A DNA stretch of 64,000 bases from Levilactobacillus andaensis (GTDB lineage Bacteria > Bacillota > Bacilli > Lactobacillales > Lactobacillaceae). The position numbers and the translations under genes were made by a program. The notes beneath the pieces were generated by a model. It ran no database searches. It saw only the letters and a list, made by a program, of their open reading frames with translations, and was not told the DNA's origin. Shown piece by piece: positions 15,962-24,852 of the stretch (position 1 is its first letter; each line of letters starts with the position of its first letter). Location: contig NZ_BOLP01000003.1 in assembly GCF_016861695.1 (NCBI RefSeq), positions 279,312 to 343,311 on the forward strand, written 5' to 3'.

Positions 15962-17617
15962 TTGACATCAGCTAATTCCATCTTAAATAATCCATTTTTA
16001 AACAAGGGCACGGCCTTCACCACAGCCGAACGCGAAGCCCTAGGCCTAGTGGGCACCCTACCCAGCCACGTCCAAACGTTGGACGAACAGGCCACACAGG
16101 CTTACGCCCAATTTCAAAGCAAATCTACGCAACTCGAAAAGCGCCTCTTCTTAATGACGCTCTTCAACGAAAACCGGACGCTCTTCTTCCGGTTAATGGA
16201 CGCGCACGTGGTCGAATTCATGCCGATCGTGTACGATCCCACGGTGGCCGATTCCATCGAACAGTACAGCCACCTCTTCACTGACCCGCAAAACGCCGCC
16301 TTCATTTCCGTCGACGACCCCGACAACATCGAAGCGTCTCTCAAAAACGCCGCTGACGGCCGCGACATTCGGTTGGTCGTGGTGACCGACGCCGAGGGAA
16401 TTCTGGGCATGGGCGACTGGGGCGTCAACGGTGTCGATATTGCCGTTGGGAAACTGATGGTCTACACCGCCGCAGCCGGGATTGACCCCGCCCAGGTGCT
16501 CCCCGTCAGCATTGACGCCGGCACCAACAACCAAGCCCTCCTGGATGATCCCCTCTACTTGGGCAATCACCACCAACGCCTCACCGGTGACCGCTACGAC
16601 GATGTCATCGACCAATTTGTAACCGCAGAACAGAAGCTGTTTCCAGAATCACTCCTGCACTGGGAAGACTTCGGGCGCTCCAACGCCCAGGTCATTCTCG
16701 ACAAGTACAAGGATCAAATCGCCACGTTTAACGATGACATTCAAGGCACCGGGATGGTCGTTTTGGCCGGTATCCTGGGCGCCCTCAACATCTCCAAGGA
16801 AAGCATCAAGGACCAAAAGTTTGTGACGTTCGGTGCCGGGACCGCCGGTATGGGAATCGCCAACCAAATTTTAGACGAGCTCAAACGCGCCGGTCTGTCC
16901 GAAGACGAAGCCCGCAAGCATTTCTACGCCGTCGACAAGCAGGGACTGTTATTCAACGACACCCCCGACCTGACCGCCGCGCAGCAGGACTTCACCCGCG
17001 ACCGCAGCGAATTTTCCAACGCCGATGACCTGACGACCTTGGCCGCCGTGGTCAAGACCGTGCACCCGACCGTGTTGATTGGGACTTCCACGCAGCCCGG
17101 CACCTTCACGGAAGACATCGTCAAGGACATGGCTGCCCACACCGACCGGCCCATCATTTTCCCACTGTCGAACCCAACTAAGCTGGCCGAAGCGACCGCC
17201 GCTGATCTGATCAAATGGACCGACGGCAAGGCGCTGATTGCCACCGGGATTCCGGCTGCCGACGTTGACTACAAGGGCACGACCTATCACATCGGCCAAG
17301 GCAACAACGCCTTGATGTACCCAGGCCTCGGCTTCGGCCTGATTGCCGCCAAGGCCAAGGTCTTGAATGGTGAAACGCTGTCCGCTGCCTGCCACGCGCT
17401 GGGCGGTATCGTCGACACGACCCAACCGGGCGCCGCCGTCCTACCACCCGTTTCACAGCTGACCGCCTTCTCCCAGAAATTGGCCGAAATCGTTGCGCAA
17501 AGCGTGGTCGATCAACGGTTAAACAAGGAACCGATTGCCGACGCTAAGCAAGCCGTTGCCGACATGAAATGGACGCCGGTCTACCGGGACTTACCAGAAA
17601 GTCTGGTATTGGACTAA
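15962..17617 (+). CDS. mleS: Malolactic enzyme
   Basis: 551 residues from a TTG start with CGGAGG eight bases upstream. The protein then begins [19 protein letters not shown], as in known malolactic enzymes. The upstream in-frame ATG at 15881 lies inside the promoter region and is rejected. Family features include [16 protein letters not shown], the [12 protein letters not shown] nicotinamide/malate region, FNDDIQGTG, and the dinucleotide-binding [10 protein letters not shown]. The enzyme decarboxylates L-malate to L-lactate and CO2 with NAD+ and Mn2+, giving acid resistance and proton motive force. No malate permease gene is adjacent. Confidence 0.96.
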   Translation: MTSANSILNNPFLNKGTAFTTAEREALGLVGTLPSHVQTLDEQATQAYAQFQSKSTQLEKRLFLMTLFNENRTLFFRLMDAHVVEFMPIVYDPTVADSIEQYSHLFTDPQNAAFISVDDPDNIEASLKNAADGRDIRLVVVTDAEGILGMGDWGVNGVDIAVGKLMVYTAAAGIDPAQVLPVSIDAGTNNQALLDDPLYLGNHHQRLTGDRYDDVIDQFVTAEQKLFPESLLHWEDFGRSNAQVILDKYKDQIATFNDDIQGTGMVVLAGILGALNISKESIKDQKFVTFGAGTAGMGIANQILDELKRAGLSEDEARKHFYAVDKQGLLFNDTPDLTAAQQDFTRDRSEFSNADDLTTLAAVVKTVHPTVLIGTSTQPGTFTEDIVKDMAAHTDRPIIFPLSNPTKLAEATAADLIKWTDGKALIATGIPAADVDYKGTTYHIGQGNNALMYPGLGFGLIAAKAKVLNGETLSAACHALGGIVDTTQPGAAVLPPVSQLTAFSQKLAEIVAQSVVDQRLNKEPIADAKQAVADMKWTPVYRDLPESLVLD

Positions 17618-17633
17618 ATTTAAATTCGATTTG

Positions 17634-17664
17634 AGCGTTGCTGCTGATGCGGTAACGCTTTTTT
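17634..17664 (+). terminator. Terminator after mleS
   Basis: AGCGTT/AACGCT stem followed by six T. Confidence 0.85.
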
Positions 17665-17716
17665 GAGCGAAAAATTGGCTAATGTGTTATAAATGACCGT
17701 AAGGGAGGCGAGCCAC

Positions 17717-17968
17717 ATGCAACCAGAAAGACCGTCCTTTTCTCGTAAAATCATTACTATCGGCAGTTCACTCGGCATCACCATCCCAACTGAGATAGCT
17801 AACCAACTAAATCTGGCAAACGGCGCTGAGGTTGATGTTCAATCGCTGCCAAACGGATTTTCTATAACTAAACGCTCAAAATTTGACCCAGTATTTATTG
17901 CCAGTATGGAAAAAGGACTGAAAGAATATCACGGCGCATTGGAAATCTTGCGTAAGAGTGACCAGTAA
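17717..17968 (+). CDS. AbrB/MazE-like antitoxin, apparently without toxin
   Basis: 83 residues. A swapped-hairpin AbrB domain at the N-terminus (SRKIITIGSSLGITIPTEIANQL) is followed by a short helical tail (KGLKEYHGALEILRKSDQ) like antitoxins paired with Doc or MazF toxins. The ATG at 17717 follows GGAGG at 8 bases. No toxin ORF lies on either side, so it is an orphan antitoxin or a small regulator. Confidence 0.75.
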   Translation: MQPERPSFSRKIITIGSSLGITIPTEIANQLNLANGAEVDVQSLPNGFSITKRSKFDPVFIASMEKGLKEYHGALEILRKSDQ

Positions 17969-18053
17969 AGTCGTCATACACAAAAGCAGGTGACCCTCTC
18001 TCACATCGACTGACGACTAACGTTTGGCTGCCAACAACGACTCACAAAAATTG

Positions 18054-18620
18054 TTATTTTTTCAATCGCGTCCGAATCCGGCTCAGCGACACCGGCGTCA
18101 TCCCCAAGTAAGACGCCACCAAATGTAGCGGCACCCGTGACAAAATTTCCGGGTCATCGGCCGCCAATTGTTGGTAGCGCTCAACCGGAGAATACTGGAG
18201 CTGGTCGAAGAAAATGTTGCGATAGGCAATGAATCGTTCGCAGACAAACCGTGTGATGGCGGGCTGAATCGCGGGATATTTTCGCTGAATCTGGTCAAAA
18301 GCGGTCTTACTCAGAATCAATACCTGCGTGTCCTCAAAACTCTCAATCGAAAACCCACTTGGCTGTCCCAGATAGAAACTTTCAAAGGAAGAAACAAGTT
18401 GGTTTTCAAAGAAAAATTGTAGGGTAATATCCTTGCCATCGCTGTTATGCCAGAGTCGCAAGGCCCCCCGCGTGACGATGAAAATTTCGGTCGCCACGTC
18501 GCCTTCGGCTAGTAGCGTCGTGCCAGCGGGAACCCTTTTCGCAACGAATAAGTCCTGTAAGTCTGCCCAATGCTCACCGATTTCCGGAAACTTTTGTGCT
18601 AAGTATGCTGGTATTGCCAT
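18054..18620 (-). CDS. Crp/Fnr-family regulator
   Basis: 188 residues: an N-terminal cyclic-nucleotide-binding fold (AGTTLLAEGDVATEIFIVTRGALRLW) and a C-terminal helix-turn-helix (LHLVASYLGMTPVSLSRIRTRL). There is no N-terminal cysteine cluster, so it is not an iron-sulfur Fnr. The ATG at 18620 follows GAAAGGGG. It is divergent from a flavodoxin-fold oxidoreductase, with a palindrome between them, which suggests it controls that gene. Confidence 0.87.
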   Translation of the reverse strand: MAIPAYLAQKFPEIGEHWADLQDLFVAKRVPAGTTLLAEGDVATEIFIVTRGALRLWHNSDGKDITLQFFFENQLVSSFESFYLGQPSGFSIESFEDTQVLILSKTAFDQIQRKYPAIQPAITRFVCERFIAYRNIFFDQLQYSPVERYQQLAADDPEILSRVPLHLVASYLGMTPVSLSRIRTRLKK

Positions 18621-18648
18621 GTGACCGCTACCCCTTTCGCTGACCCCG

Positions 18649-18662
18649 TTAACATATGTTAA
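18649..18662. promoter_or_regulatory. Palindromic operator between the Crp/Fnr and oxidoreductase genes
   Basis: TTAACATATGTTAA is a perfect 14-bp palindrome in the divergent intergenic region; likely the Crp/Fnr-family protein's target. Confidence 0.55.
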
Positions 18663-18721
18663 TGCCATCTATCTACTCCTCATTTATACTCTCTTTATTA
18701 ACTAAAAACGAGGTCTTAACT

Positions 18722-19312
18722 ATGAAAACTGTCATTATCTTTGATCATCCCTATACCGCAACTGCCGGCAACAACGTCCCCCACCACCGTTCCTTCTTAG
18801 CGGCCCTACTCCAAAGTGTCATGACCCAACTGCGCCACGAAAACAACGATATCGACCTGATCGACCTACACGCGGACGGCTTTAATCCCGTGATGTCGGC
18901 GAGTGACCTGAGTAATTGGCGCCGCGGCCAAGCCATCGACCCGCAAGTCGCCGACTACCAGCAACGCCTGCTCGCCGCCGACCGCATCATCTTCATGTTC
19001 CCCGTCTGGTGGGAAGTCATGCCGGCCATGACCAAGGGGTTTCTCGACAAGGTCTATGCCAAGGGTCAACTGTACCAGGCCGATAACATGCAGACTAAGC
19101 TGACCAAACAGCCCAAAGTCGATATCATCACGACCATGAGCACGCCTAACCTGGCCTATCGCCTATTGTTTGGCGCGCCACTTGCCAAGCTTCTGTTCCG
19201 CGGAACCTTTTTGAAGACCCGGCTGTGGCATTTCAAATGGCACAACGTTGCACAGGTTGAGAAGAAGTCGCTGGCAAAGCGGCAACAGATTTTGCGCGAT
19301 TTTAGGATTTAG
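18722..19312 (+). CDS. NAD(P)H dehydrogenase (quinone)-type flavoprotein
   Basis: 196 residues of the flavodoxin-like fold family (MdaB/KefF/Lot6 type): an N-terminal strand IIFDHPYTATAGN, then FMFPVWWEVMPAMTKGFLDKVYAKG, the FMN/quinone-site block. The family reduces quinones or other electrophiles with NAD(P)H. The ATG at 18722 follows CGAGG, and the in-frame ATG at 18656 lies in the operator region. Probably regulated by the divergent Crp/Fnr protein. Confidence 0.85.
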   Translation: MKTVIIFDHPYTATAGNNVPHHRSFLAALLQSVMTQLRHENNDIDLIDLHADGFNPVMSASDLSNWRRGQAIDPQVADYQQRLLAADRIIFMFPVWWEVMPAMTKGFLDKVYAKGQLYQADNMQTKLTKQPKVDIITTMSTPNLAYRLLFGAPLAKLLFRGTFLKTRLWHFKWHNVAQVEKKSLAKRQQILRDFRI

Positions 19313-19317
19313 GAATT

Positions 19318-19361
19318 AAAAAGCACGCGTTAACTGATTAAAGTTAATGGGTGCTTTTTTG
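19318..19361 (+). terminator. Terminator after the oxidoreductase
   Basis: AAGCAC-TTAACT / AAGTTAA-GTGCTT stem, T-run, then TTATTAATAA, a trailer also seen after two other terminators. Confidence 0.85.
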
Positions 19362-19400
19362 TTATTAATAATTGTTTTGTAGTGTTAAGTTTATCTGGCC

Positions 19401-19519
19401 GAAACGTGTGCTAAGAGGCAGCTGGTTCCGCTTAAACCTGATAACCAAACAATCCAAAACCGGGATTATTCGGTTATCAGCCTTAATACTCGCCAGCTAA
19501 CCGCCTCTTATCACACTCT
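19401..19519 (+). repeat. Long-hairpin dispersed repeat, copy C
   Basis: GAAACGTGTG start, AAGAGGC / GCCTCTT outer arms, GCTGG/CCAGC second arm, TCCGCTTAA left-arm block, GATAACC/GGTTATC inner stem, CACACTCT end. It follows the oxidoreductase gene and its terminator in the same orientation, through a linker (GTTAAGTTTATC) resembling that of copy B. Confidence 0.87.
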
Positions 19520-19610
19520 TTCCCATATCTATTATACCATGCCCACCCCATCAAAAACAGACTAGTCATTCCCGCCAATGCGCGTAAACTAGGGGCTCGG
19601 AGGTGATTGG

Positions 19611-21419
19611 ATGTCAGAAACAGAGGCACACCATTTGCAGGTGATCTACCAGCGCCTGACCGGTGATATTGACCGGCTCACGGCTCAGTTGGCCGCGCTC
19701 AGTCAAACGGCCCGAGATATGAAGCAACAGCTCAACAGCGAAGGCCATCTCGACTTAGGCACCTTCAGTGATCAGCTGGATAGCTTTGCCAGTATTGAAG
19801 CTAACAACCGGCAGATCGATACGTTGAATGCCCGTCACGATACCGCTGTGACGCGGCTGGCACACGCCCAATTGCTGCTACCCCAAGCTTACTTTGCCAA
19901 ACTCCAACTCGACTTTGGTGACGGCGATGCCGAGGCTCTCTACCTCGGCAAGGTCGGCTACACCGATGAAAACACCAACGACCTCATTTATGATTGGCGG
20001 GCTCCCGTAGCTGACGCCTACTACGCCAACCGCACCGGCGCCACCAGCTACCAAGCCAATGGTCACACCATCCCCGTCACCGTCGTCGCCCGGCAACAAT
20101 TTATCATCGACCACGCCGACCTCCAACAGGTCATCGACACCGACGTGGCTATCGGCGACCCGCTTTTGCTCGACGTTCTCGCTAGTAATCGTAGCGGCGG
20201 TCTGCAGGAGATCACGGCTACCATTCAACAGGAACAAAACGCGATTATTCGTGAAAATAGCCAGCCCACGGTCATCGTCGACGGTGTGGCGGGTAGCGGC
20301 AAGACGTCCGTGCTTCTTCAGCGGGTCGCTTACCAACTCTACCGCCACCGCGACAGCTGGACGCCAGCCGATATCTTAATTTTGACGCCCAACGTCGCCT
20401 TTAGCCGCTACATTCGCGGTGTATTGCCAGCACTGGGTGAGGCCGAACCACTGAGCACGACCTATCTTAATTTGGTTCACTCTTGGGGCCGGCGCTTTGG
20501 CCTGACCATCCCAACCACTCGCGGCAACCATCTCACCGAATTAGCAAAAATTCTGCAAGCACCGCTAACCATCACCCCGGCCGGACTCACAAAAGCGGCC
20601 TACGACCAATCCAACGCGCACGATGCCCTACTGACGCGCATGCAGCGGGCCTGGCGCTGGCTTCAAGCCGTCGACCGTTTGCCGGAAGATGTCAGTCAGT
20701 GGCTCGACTGGCCGGAATTGGCCAAACAGCTGGGATTGACTGACTTAACCCCCTACGACCAACTGTACCTGTTGATTCAGTTCACAGCCTACCAGCAAAC
20801 GGCCACCGCGGCGCTCTTCGTGGATGAGGCCCAGGACTACGCCGCAGACACCTGGCTATTTCTGACCGCCATCTACCACAACGCCGAACTCACCATTGTT
20901 GGCGACCACCGCCAGCGACTGACGGGCCAGGCCGTGACCATCCCCGATTACTTTGACCCCGCCAAGACAACCGTCCTCCACCTCACTACCAGCTACCGGG
21001 CGACCGGCGAGATCACACGCTTCTTCGCCCAATTCGCCGGTGATTGGCAAACGACCATTCAAGCGGTGCAGGCGGCGGGGACCGCCCCACGCGTGCTGGA
21101 AAATGCTGACTTGAAACAGGTGCTTGCGACACTCCCCACAACGCCGGGACAGAGTATTGGTGTCCTCACCACTTCTCAAGAGACTGCGGCCGAACTCGCC
21201 GACCAGTTAACAGGTGCCCAGCTCATTACAAGCGAGGGCACGCAAACTGTTCAGCCCGGAATCAACGTGCTTCCCCTGACCGTGGCGAAGGGCTTGGAAT
21301 TCGACTTTGCCGTGGTTACCGATTGGCATGCTGACTTTTATCAGGATGCACAGTTTGGCAACAACCGCCGTTATGTGGCGGCTTCGCGGGGAACTAAGGG
21401 ACTAGTTCTGATTCACTAA
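19611..21419 (+). CDS. helD: HelD-like superfamily 1 ATPase (RNA polymerase recycling), short form
   Basis: 602 residues. The N-terminal coiled-coil arm (about 1-90) is followed by the HelD hallmark LIYDWRAPVADAYY (125-138), Walker A GVAGSGKT (225-232), the LFVDEAQDYA box near 400, SYRATGEI and a C-terminal VAASRGTKGLVLI motif. HelD removes RNA polymerase from DNA using ATP. At 602 residues it is shorter than B. subtilis HelD (about 770), so it may be a divergent paralogue. GGAGGTGATT precedes the ATG. Confidence 0.83.
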   Translation: MSETEAHHLQVIYQRLTGDIDRLTAQLAALSQTARDMKQQLNSEGHLDLGTFSDQLDSFASIEANNRQIDTLNARHDTAVTRLAHAQLLLPQAYFAKLQLDFGDGDAEALYLGKVGYTDENTNDLIYDWRAPVADAYYANRTGATSYQANGHTIPVTVVARQQFIIDHADLQQVIDTDVAIGDPLLLDVLASNRSGGLQEITATIQQEQNAIIRENSQPTVIVDGVAGSGKTSVLLQRVAYQLYRHRDSWTPADILILTPNVAFSRYIRGVLPALGEAEPLSTTYLNLVHSWGRRFGLTIPTTRGNHLTELAKILQAPLTITPAGLTKAAYDQSNAHDALLTRMQRAWRWLQAVDRLPEDVSQWLDWPELAKQLGLTDLTPYDQLYLLIQFTAYQQTATAALFVDEAQDYAADTWLFLTAIYHNAELTIVGDHRQRLTGQAVTIPDYFDPAKTTVLHLTTSYRATGEITRFFAQFAGDWQTTIQAVQAAGTAPRVLENADLKQVLATLPTTPGQSIGVLTTSQETAAELADQLTGAQLITSEGTQTVQPGINVLPLTVAKGLEFDFAVVTDWHADFYQDAQFGNNRRYVAASRGTKGLVLIH

Positions 21420-21430
21420 TATTAGTTATT

Positions 21431-21465
21431 AAAGGTCCCACGCCATTATCAACGTGGGACCTTTA
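21431..21465. terminator. Bidirectional terminator
   Basis: AAAGGTCCCACG/CGTGGGACCTTT, a 12-bp perfect stem between convergent genes. Confidence 0.87.
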
Positions 21466-21491
21466 GTATTTAATAATTGTAAACCGATTAT

Positions 21492-22535
21492 TTACTCACT
21501 AATAACCAACAACGACTTAATCGCCTCACGCTTATCCATCGCCGCATAGGCTTCTGCCACGTGGTCGAGGTCGAAACGCTTGGTGAACACCTTACCTGGG
21601 TGGATCTCACCCTTCAAGACGGCGTCCAATAGTACGGCGCTGTCGTAGGTCGTTACGGAAGCAATCCCACCCCGCAAGCCAATGTTCTTCCAGAACAAGT
21701 TGTTGGTGTTCATTTCGGCCTTTTGCGGCACTCCTACCCGGCCAACGACGGCGCCCGCGCGGCCAACTTTAACGGCCGTATCCACGGACTGTTCCGTCCC
21801 GACACATTCGAGCACGGCGTCGGCCCCGGCACCAGCGGTCAGCTCCAGAACGCGTTTAACCGCGTCATCGCCCCGTTCGGCCACAATATCGGTCGCGCCA
21901 AATTCGGTGGCCAAGGCTTGCCGGTCGGCGTGCCGACTCATCGCGATGATCCGCTTAGCGCCCCGGAGTTTGGCGGCAATCACGCCACACAGCCCCACGG
22001 CACCGTCGCCCATGACCACGACCGTGTCGCCAGCCTTGACTTCGGCGGTCGCAGCGGCGTGGTAGCCGGTCGCCATGACATCGGCCAACGTCAAGAGGTC
22101 GTTCAGTTGCGCATCGGAGTAATCGCTAGGCTGGCCCGGAACCTTCACCAAGGCCCAATCCGCGTTCTTGAAACGTAGGTATTCACCCTGATAGCCCACG
22201 ATTTCATCATCGGTCCGCGCGTTTTCACAGTTGCCATCGAAGCCGGCCAAACAAGCCGCACAGTGGCCACACCCATGAGTAAAGGGCGCGATGACAAAGT
22301 CGCCGGGCTGCACGTTGGTCACATCACGACCAACACTTTCGACGATGCCGATAGCTTCGTGGCCGACCGGCGTATTCTTTTGCCGGTCGTTGATGCCGCG
22401 ATACCACCAGAGGTCGGACCCGCAGACGCAGGCGCGCACGATTTTTAGAACGGCGTCGGTTGGATTCTTGACGCTGGGTTTCGGTAATTCTTGGGCTTCC
22501 ACTTTGCCCGGTTCAACGAAGACTGCTGTTTTCAT
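21492..22535 (-). CDS. Zinc-dependent alcohol dehydrogenase (MDR family), MerR-controlled
   Basis: 347 residues. Zinc-site cysteines are in ACVCGSD (Cys36/Cys38), followed by VGHEAIG. The structural-zinc cluster is CGHCAACLAGFDGNC and the dinucleotide motif GDGAVGLCG. The true ATG is at 22535, with GGAGG upstream. A MerR-type promoter with a 19-bp spacer lies directly upstream. Aldehyde or electrophile detoxification is inferred from that regulation and the redox neighbours. Confidence 0.88.
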   Translation of the reverse strand: MKTAVFVEPGKVEAQELPKPSVKNPTDAVLKIVRACVCGSDLWWYRGINDRQKNTPVGHEAIGIVESVGRDVTNVQPGDFVIAPFTHGCGHCAACLAGFDGNCENARTDDEIVGYQGEYLRFKNADWALVKVPGQPSDYSDAQLNDLLTLADVMATGYHAAATAEVKAGDTVVVMGDGAVGLCGVIAAKLRGAKRIIAMSRHADRQALATEFGATDIVAERGDDAVKRVLELTAGAGADAVLECVGTEQSVDTAVKVGRAGAVVGRVGVPQKAEMNTNNLFWKNIGLRGGIASVTTYDSAVLLDAVLKGEIHPGKVFTKRFDLDHVAEAYAAMDKREAIKSLLVISE

Positions 22536-22568
22536 AACTTCATCCTCCAATTAGTTATTGATACGGTC

Positions 22569-22599
22569 AGTGTATGCCTTGAAGTGAGCTTCAAGGCAA
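22569..22599 (-). promoter_or_regulatory. MerR-type promoter 1, alcohol dehydrogenase
   Basis: Minus strand: -35 TTGCCT, 19-base spacer, -10 TACACT. The spacer holds the palindrome CCTTGAAGTGAGCTTCAAGG (22577-22596). A 19-bp spacer spanned by a dyad is the hallmark of MerR-activated promoters. Confidence 0.75.
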
Positions 22600-22602
22600 G
22601 GG

Positions 22603-23079
22603 TTATTTGAAATTAGCCCACCAAGCCGGCAGCTGTTGGTCGGCCGTGGCTAAATCACCGGCGGTCATGCCAATTCCGGCCACAACATTTGCTTGTGGAA
22701 TCAGCCCGGCAAAGTCAGCTTCATAGCCACCGGGCGTTCCGGCATCCGTGTAAAATGGCGCGACCGTGCCGGTAAAGTTGGTCAATTGCCGTAAGAAACT
22801 TCGAACGGGCGTGGCGACCTTGGCCGACCACACGGGGCCACCAACCAGAATCGTGTCAAACAGTGTGAGGTCGGGCAGCGCGTTGGTCAATTTCGGCAAA
22901 TCACCGCTGGCAAGTTGCTGATTCGCCACGTCTGAAGTCGCGTACATGTCGTTCGGGAAAGTTCCCGCCGGCACGGTCAACGTGACCCGCGTCGCACCAG
23001 TCACCCGTTGTAGCGCCGTCGCCATCTTCGCCGTGCTTCCGGACCACGAATAATCAACGATCAAAACTTTTGTTGGCAT
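22603..23079 (-). CDS. Flavodoxin-family protein
   Basis: 158 residues: an FMN phosphate loop near the N-terminus (VDYSWSGSTAKMA), GGPVWSAKVATPVRSFL as the second flavin loop, and FYTDAGTPGGYEADF. Matches the Flavodoxin_4 group of FMN electron carriers. The ATG at 23079 follows AAAGGGG. It has its own MerR-type promoter upstream and sits between the alcohol dehydrogenase and the MerR gene. Confidence 0.83.
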   Translation of the reverse strand: MPTKVLIVDYSWSGSTAKMATALQRVTGATRVTLTVPAGTFPNDMYATSDVANQQLASGDLPKLTNALPDLTLFDTILVGGPVWSAKVATPVRSFLRQLTNFTGTVAPFYTDAGTPGGYEADFAGLIPQANVVAGIGMTAGDLATADQQLPAWWANFK

Positions 23080-23112
23080 TTGAAAATCCCCTTTGTTGTA
23101 GTTGTTACCTCT

Positions 23113-23143
23113 AGCATACAGGGTTACAGTTGGTTGAAGGCAA
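23113..23143 (-). promoter_or_regulatory. MerR-type promoter 2, flavodoxin
   Basis: Minus strand: -35 TTGCCT, 19-base spacer, -10 TATGCT. The upstream half CCCTTGCCTTCAA resembles the two other sites; the dyad is weaker. Confidence 0.6.
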
Positions 23144-23264
23144 GGGGAAGTCACAATTTTTTTGAAGCGTCTCTTTACTAACGAAATTTAGAGAGCATTT
23201 GTAACGGTGCTTTTGAAATTTTGGCAAAAAAAGAGCAAACTTGACCTAATCAGAGAGGAAAATC

Positions 23265-23429
23265 ATGACTCGGGGAATCAAGCCGTTATCTATATTGCTA
23301 CTGATGGTTATCGCATTCTTCACTGACTTATATCGGTCAATGTTGCCAAACTGGCTCGTATTCGGCGTATTTGCCATCTTGTTCGTTACGGTTGCCAGCT
23401 ATGCCTATCATGTCGTCACAAGAAAATAA
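23265..23429 (+). CDS. Small membrane protein, 54 residues
   Basis: ATG with AGAGAGG six bases upstream; begins MTRGIKPLSILLLM and ends HVVTRK. Two hydrophobic segments (about 7-20 and 28-48) separated by a polar DLYRSMLPN turn. A stable hairpin follows. No family recognised. It runs opposite to the surrounding redox genes. Confidence 0.6.
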   Translation: MTRGIKPLSILLLMVIAFFTDLYRSMLPNWLVFGVFAILFVTVASYAYHVVTRK

Positions 23430-23446
23430 TCATTATCACGGCAAAC

Positions 23447-23477
23447 GGGACGCGCAACCATTATCGTTGTGCGCCCC
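23447..23477. terminator. GC-rich hairpin, probable terminator
   Basis: GGGACGCGCAAC pairs with GTTGTGCGCCCC; only a weak T-rich tail follows. Confidence 0.5.
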
Positions 23478-23504
23478 ATTTACTATTTCCGTTAAACCAC
23501 ATGA

Positions 23505-23942
23505 CTAAACCCCATCGTCAGGCGTTTCCTCCTGATGATCAACCTTATCTGCATGTTCCTTTTCCAATGCCCGTAGTTCTGCCTCGGTGGTCTCCATGTG
23601 GTCGTAGAAGTGGTTGAGCTTGTAATTCAGGTGGTCGATTGCCGCCTGCAAGTCGTCACGTTTTTCTTCCATCACGGCCAGCTGTTCCTTCAGCAAGGAC
23701 TTTTGTTCCTTGGTGTTGTCCTCTTGGGCATCGAACAGTTCGATGTACCGCCGCAGATTTTCAATGCTCATCCCCGCAGCCCGCATCTGGGTCACGAAGC
23801 GAATCCGCCGAATGATGCGGTCATCGATGTCGCGGTTGCCCACCGGGGTCCGGTCAATGGCAGGAATGAGGGATTCTTTTTCGTAGTAGCGAATCGCCGC
23901 GGAAGAGACACCCGTTTTTTCGCTGGCTTCTTTGATGTTCAT
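23505..23942 (-). CDS. MerR-family regulator, AdhR/NmlR-like
   Basis: 145 residues: a MerR winged helix at the N-terminus (MNIKEASEKTGVSSAAIRYYEKESLIP), FVTQMRAAGMSIENLRRYIEL, a long coiled coil (75-115) and an acidic tail. Aldehyde-responsive relatives control alcohol dehydrogenases. It is followed by three promoters of MerR type for the alcohol dehydrogenase, flavodoxin and NAD(P)-binding protein genes. The SDR-type gene lies 20 bases upstream and is probably co-transcribed. Confidence 0.88.
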   Translation of the reverse strand: MNIKEASEKTGVSSAAIRYYEKESLIPAIDRTPVGNRDIDDRIIRRIRFVTQMRAAGMSIENLRRYIELFDAQEDNTKEQKSLLKEQLAVMEEKRDDLQAAIDHLNYKLNHFYDHMETTEAELRALEKEHADKVDHQEETPDDGV

Positions 23943-23962
23943 TTTATTTCAGCTCCTTAAGT

Positions 23963-24616
23963 TTAGTAAACCGGTCGATTCTGCCCCTCGGTTGCGGGGT
24001 CTGCCATCCCGATACTATCACGACTGTAGCGTGTGGGGTCCGCAATCATCTTCAAGACGACATCGGCCACGCTGGCCCGCGACCCAGAAACACCGTTGTA
24101 CGGTTGGTCTTTGGTCGTGACGGTGTAGCTAATGTCGCGGTCGTTCAACCAAGGCAAACGTAATGTCGTGTAGTCCAGGCCAGATTGTGCAAGTAGCTTA
24201 TCTGATTCCCGAGCTGGGGTCATCCCAGCGCCAATCATTTCCAAGTTCCAGCGGCCAAATTCACCACCGACTTCATCGTAGAGCCCGAGAACGTTGGTAA
24301 ATAACACGCGGTCCACGTGATTGGCGTGCATGGCGCTGATGACGTTCTTGGTCAACCGATTCCGCCGGTCGTGATCGACCATCGCTACGAAGATCAAGTC
24401 TTGGCCCGCCATGGCAGCGGTCACGGCGGCTTCATCAGCGATATCACCATCGACGAGCGTCACGCGCGGATTATCCTGCAGGTCGCTGAGCCGACTGGCG
24501 TTACGGAGAAATAGCGTCAACTCAACGTCCGCAAATGTTGCTTCGGTTAAGATACGCTGTTCAACGAGCCGCGCAATTTGACCGTTAGCGGCTAAAATCA
24601 TGACTTTTTTACTCAT
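23963..24616 (-). CDS. NAD(P)-binding oxidoreductase, atypical SDR
   Basis: 217 residues with an N-terminal Rossmann motif (MILAANGQIARLV), DGDIAD, and DYTTLRLPWLNDRD near the C-terminus, as in NmrA/YwnB-like NAD(P)H-binding proteins. No YxxxK catalytic pair is evident, typical of atypical members. First gene of the operon with the MerR regulator and driven by a MerR-type promoter, so the regulator probably controls its own synthesis. Confidence 0.83.
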   Translation of the reverse strand: MSKKVMILAANGQIARLVEQRILTEATFADVELTLFLRNASRLSDLQDNPRVTLVDGDIADEAAVTAAMAGQDLIFVAMVDHDRRNRLTKNVISAMHANHVDRVLFTNVLGLYDEVGGEFGRWNLEMIGAGMTPARESDKLLAQSGLDYTTLRLPWLNDRDISYTVTTKDQPYNGVSGSRASVADVVLKMIADPTRYSRDSIGMADPATEGQNRPVY

Positions 24617-24725
24617 TATTAAGACTCCTTTGTCTGCGGCAACCAGTATTTAAAGTCACTGGTCGTCCTTCTAAGTTCACATTTACCAGTGTTGGGGAGA
24701 CCTCTCCAACTACTTGAATGACCTT

Positions 24726-24756
24726 AGATTAAACCTTCATGTACGCTTCAAGGCAA
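24726..24756 (-). promoter_or_regulatory. MerR-type promoter 3, SDR-merR operon
   Basis: Minus strand: -35 TTGCCT, 19-base spacer, -10 TAATCT. The spacer dyad is CCTTCATGTACGCTTCAAGG (24734-24753), nearly the same as at 22577-22596. Confidence 0.7.
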
Positions 24757-24852
24757 GGGAAAAGTTGACTTTCCCCCCCAACCGCATAAAAGCCGCAGAC
24801 ACACCTAAACTCAGTGTTCTGCGGCCTATTTTCGATTGGTTAATACTTCGCT

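Noticed and set aside
16193..17425. Long minus-strand frames opposite mleS
   Set aside because: Gly/Val-rich antisense frames without start signals; mleS is certain.
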